Shown: piece by piece, positions 62,184-64,000 of the stretch
How the letters are laid out: the number at the start of each line of letters is the position of its first letter
How positions within the stretch are numbered: the first letter of the stretch is position 1
From: Halieaceae bacterium UBA5044
GTDB lineage: Bacteria > Pseudomonadota > Gammaproteobacteria > Pseudomonadales > Halieaceae
NCBI GenBank assembly: GCA_002416125.1
Contig: DIBU01000016.1
Coordinates: 1-64,000, forward strand
Direction: 5' to 3'
Length of the DNA: 64,000 nt
The notes under the pieces: model-generated
The model's input: the letters and a program-made list of their open reading frames with translations, nothing else
Databases searched by the model: none
Told to the model about the DNA's origin: nothing
Made by a program: the position numbers and the translations under genes

Positions 62184-63011
62184 ATGAAACGACTGCTCAT
62201 CCCGGCCGCCGCGGCCTGCCTGCTGACCGCCTGTGCCACCAGCCCCACGGGGCGCTCCCAGTTCATGCTGATTTCCCCCGAGTCAGCCATCGTGGAGTCG
62301 CGCACGGCCTATCTGAGCACGGTCTCCGACCTCGACAAGCAGAACAAGCTGTCCAGCGACAAGGCGCTGGCCAAGCGCGTTGCCGAAATTACCGGCAGGC
62401 TGGTCACCGTGGCGATGCAGGAATACCCACGTTCCGCAGACTGGGAGTGGAGCGTCGCGGTCATTGACGACCCGAAAACCGTCAACGCCTGGTGCATGGC
62501 GGGTGGCCGCATGGCGGTTTACACCGGCCTGTTTGAACAGCTCAAGCTGACCGATGCGGAATTCGCCCAGATCATGGGCCATGAAATCTCCCATGCACTG
62601 GCCAACCACACCGCCGAGCGCATGTCCCGAGCCATGGCGACCACGCTGGGCGTCGTCGCCGTCGGCGCCATGTCCGACCGGCCGGCAGTCGCGATGGGCG
62701 GGGCTGCCGTGGCTGCCAAGCTGGCGCTGGAGCTGCCCAACAGTCGCACCGCGGAGCTTGAAGCCGACCATCTGGGCATGGAAATCGCCGTGCGCGCCGG
62801 TTACGACCCGGATGCGGCGGTCACCCTGTGGGAGAAAATGGGGTCAGTGGGCGGCGGCGAACGGCCACCGGAGTTCCTCAGCACACACCCTGCCCCGGGC
62901 AACCGACAGGCCGCACTGGCCGCCATGGCGAACGAGGCGCGCCAGTTGAACCCGAGTGGCAGCAAGGCCAGGGTGCAGCCGATCCAGGTCCTTACCGCCG
63001 ACGCCCAGTAA
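62184..63011 (+). CDS. M48 family zinc metalloprotease, lipoprotein (LoiP/YcaL-like)
   Basis: A 275-residue periplasmic lipoprotein protease. The signal ends in a lipobox LLTACAT (Cys17). The catalytic motif HEISHALANHTAERMS lies near residue 135, and the third zinc ligand is Glu in AELEADHLGMEIAVRAGYDP. STHPAPGNRQAAL matches the family C-terminus. Relatives degrade misfolded outer-membrane proteins. It stands between the Rieske oxygenase and a convergent hydrolase gene (5 bases between stops). Confidence 0.93.
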   Translation: MKRLLIPAAAACLLTACATSPTGRSQFMLISPESAIVESRTAYLSTVSDLDKQNKLSSDKALAKRVAEITGRLVTVAMQEYPRSADWEWSVAVIDDPKTVNAWCMAGGRMAVYTGLFEQLKLTDAEFAQIMGHEISHALANHTAERMSRAMATTLGVVAVGAMSDRPAVAMGGAAVAAKLALELPNSRTAELEADHLGMEIAVRAGYDPDAAVTLWEKMGSVGGGERPPEFLSTHPAPGNRQAALAAMANEARQLNPSGSKARVQPIQVLTADAQ

Positions 63012-63016
63012 GCGCT

Positions 63017-64000
63017 TCAGTCAGCAGCGCGCACATAGGTCGCTTCCATCAGCTCATCGGCAAGCACTTCGCTCAGGTAACGTTCGGCGGCCGCACGCGT
63101 TGCGACCGAGCGCGAGAACTGCCGATCAAAGAAGCTGCCCACCACGACCCGGGTGAGCATCTGCTGGCGCAGCGGGTTCATCGCCTCCGGCAGAGGGTCC
63201 ATGGTGCACAGCGCGGATTCCGCACCGTAATTGATGCCCATCTCGGGTGGCCCTATCAGGTCAAACCACGGTTCTTCTTCCGCCCCCGCCATGGAGCGTT
63301 GCACGATCCAGCAGCCTACCGCGTCCGGGTTGGAAAGCCAGCGCATGGCGGCCGCGGGGTCGGCAAAACCGGCATGGGAAGCACCGCGCAGCGTGACCAG
63401 CTCGCCACCGGGCACCTGCTCCGGCACCGGCCTGGCGTTGTCCTCCCAGGGCACAATGGCGTCGATATCACCCGCCAGCATCAGAAACGGCAGCGGGTGA
63501 TGGCGATAGAACACATCGGTAAATACGAAGGTGGGTCCGGCAATCGACAAAGCCGCTGAAATACGGGAGTCGCGCATCTCCGGGTGGAAGGCCACCAGTG
63601 TCGAGGTCAGGCCACCCAGCGAAAGCCCGAGCGCGCCAATCCTCTCGGGGTCAACCTGCTGGTATAGGGCACTGCCCGGCGTCTCGGATGCCGCCAGCAG
63701 CTCGTCGATCAGGAAGCTGACATCGGCGGGCTGGTTTACCACATCCTGCACGCGCGGACCGCCGGGGGCGCGCAGGTTGGTCAGGGGATAGGTAGGCGCA
63801 ATAACGATGTAGCCGTGGCTCGCCAGGTACGCCGCCAGCGACTCTGCCTCCTGACGCGAGGAGGAAAATCCGTGGCTGTAGACCAGCAGGGGATAAGGCG
63901 CCGACTCCCGGTTCTCGGGATACCACAGCGTGGTTTCCAGCCGGCGGTCGGCGGCGCCCGGATAGTCGCCATTGGCATCCGTGCGGCGCGAGGTGTCCAC
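63017..64000 (-). CDS. Alpha/beta hydrolase, PAF-acetylhydrolase/dienelactone-like (5' end outside window)
   Basis: The last 327 codons of a hydrolase whose start is beyond the right edge. The fold is seen in TLWYPENRESAPYPLLVYSHGFSSSRQE, with the nucleophile elbow GLSLGG (GxSxG) near visible residue 145, a later Asp in LAGDIDAIVPWEDN, and a His in LRGASHAGFADP. This is the bacterial platelet-activating-factor acetylhydrolase/chlorophyllase-like branch, acting on ester bonds of lipids or esters. A frame in GTG at 64000 is an edge artefact, not a start. Confidence 0.85.
   Translation of the reverse strand: MDTSRRTDANGDYPGAADRRLETTLWYPENRESAPYPLLVYSHGFSSSRQEAESLAAYLASHGYIVIAPTYPLTNLRAPGGPRVQDVVNQPADVSFLIDELLAASETPGSALYQQVDPERIGALGLSLGGLTSTLVAFHPEMRDSRISAALSIAGPTFVFTDVFYRHHPLPFLMLAGDIDAIVPWEDNARPVPEQVPGGELVTLRGASHAGFADPAAAMRWLSNPDAVGCWIVQRSMAGAEEEPWFDLIGPPEMGINYGAESALCTMDPLPEAMNPLRQQMLTRVVVGSFFDRQFSRSVATRAAAERYLSEVLADELMEATYVRAAD

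Overview
The window looks like chromosomal DNA of a high-GC, free-living gammaproteobacterium. Grounds for this are a RecBCD set, SelO, PpnN, GpsA, a PBP7-type endopeptidase, a TonB-dependent receptor and several acyl-CoA degradation genes. A marine Halieaceae-like (OM60/NOR5) or related aerobic heterotroph would fit, but that is inference. Genes are densely packed with many 4-base start/stop overlaps and frequent GTG/TTG starts. I saw no insertion sequence, phage gene, CRISPR array or rRNA.

Layout. 1-3.1 kb: start of an outgoing gene, an HNH nuclease, an M28 peptidase lipoprotein and an NTF2-like protein. 3.2-7.2 kb: one very large membrane-anchored protein with repeated beta modules. 7.25-16.6 kb: minus-strand unit phyH-recC-recB-recD. 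16.7-20.6 kb: AEC transporter, crotonase, Tat-exported amidohydrolase and a degenerate pilin-like protein. 20.6-26.05 kb: minus-strand valine/isobutyrate degradation operon (acylating aldehyde dehydrogenase, acyl-CoA dehydrogenase, enoyl-CoA hydratase, 3-hydroxyisobutyryl-CoA hydrolase, mmsB) behind a control region with a long dyad. 26.3-33.8 kb: thioesterase, Na/Pi cotransporter, PQQ alcohol dehydrogenase with cytochrome domain, and a beta-propeller diguanylate cyclase. 33.8-42.0 kb: ppnN with a small DUF6482-like gene, a TonB receptor, an AsmA protein and a D-aminoacylase. 42.2-46.8 kb: marR-emrA-emrB-selO under a strong promoter overlapped by a MarR-type operator.

46.9-51.8 kb is the most unusual part. 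A fused PyrD-PyrK-like dihydroorotate dehydrogenase and a crotonase are followed by an enhancer-binding protein for sigma-54 whose receiver domain has lost its phosphoacceptor aspartate. Just beyond it lie a PRC-barrel gene and, divergently, a DUF1328 membrane peptide plus a coiled-coil protein. The DUF1328 gene has a near-consensus sigma-54 promoter, a second GG-N10-GC element faces the PRC-barrel gene, and a dyad lies between them. This reads as a small self-contained sigma-54 envelope or stress module.

51.8-64 kb: tRNA-Val(GAC), an NTF2-like protein, then a coupled phosphatidate-synthesis operon (HAD-PlsC fusion with a histone-H1-like tail, mycobacterial-type PlsB, gpsA). After it come a PBP7-type endopeptidase, an exported aldo/keto reductase, a TLC-type carrier, a Rieske oxygenase, an M48 lipoprotein protease and an alpha/beta hydrolase running off the end.
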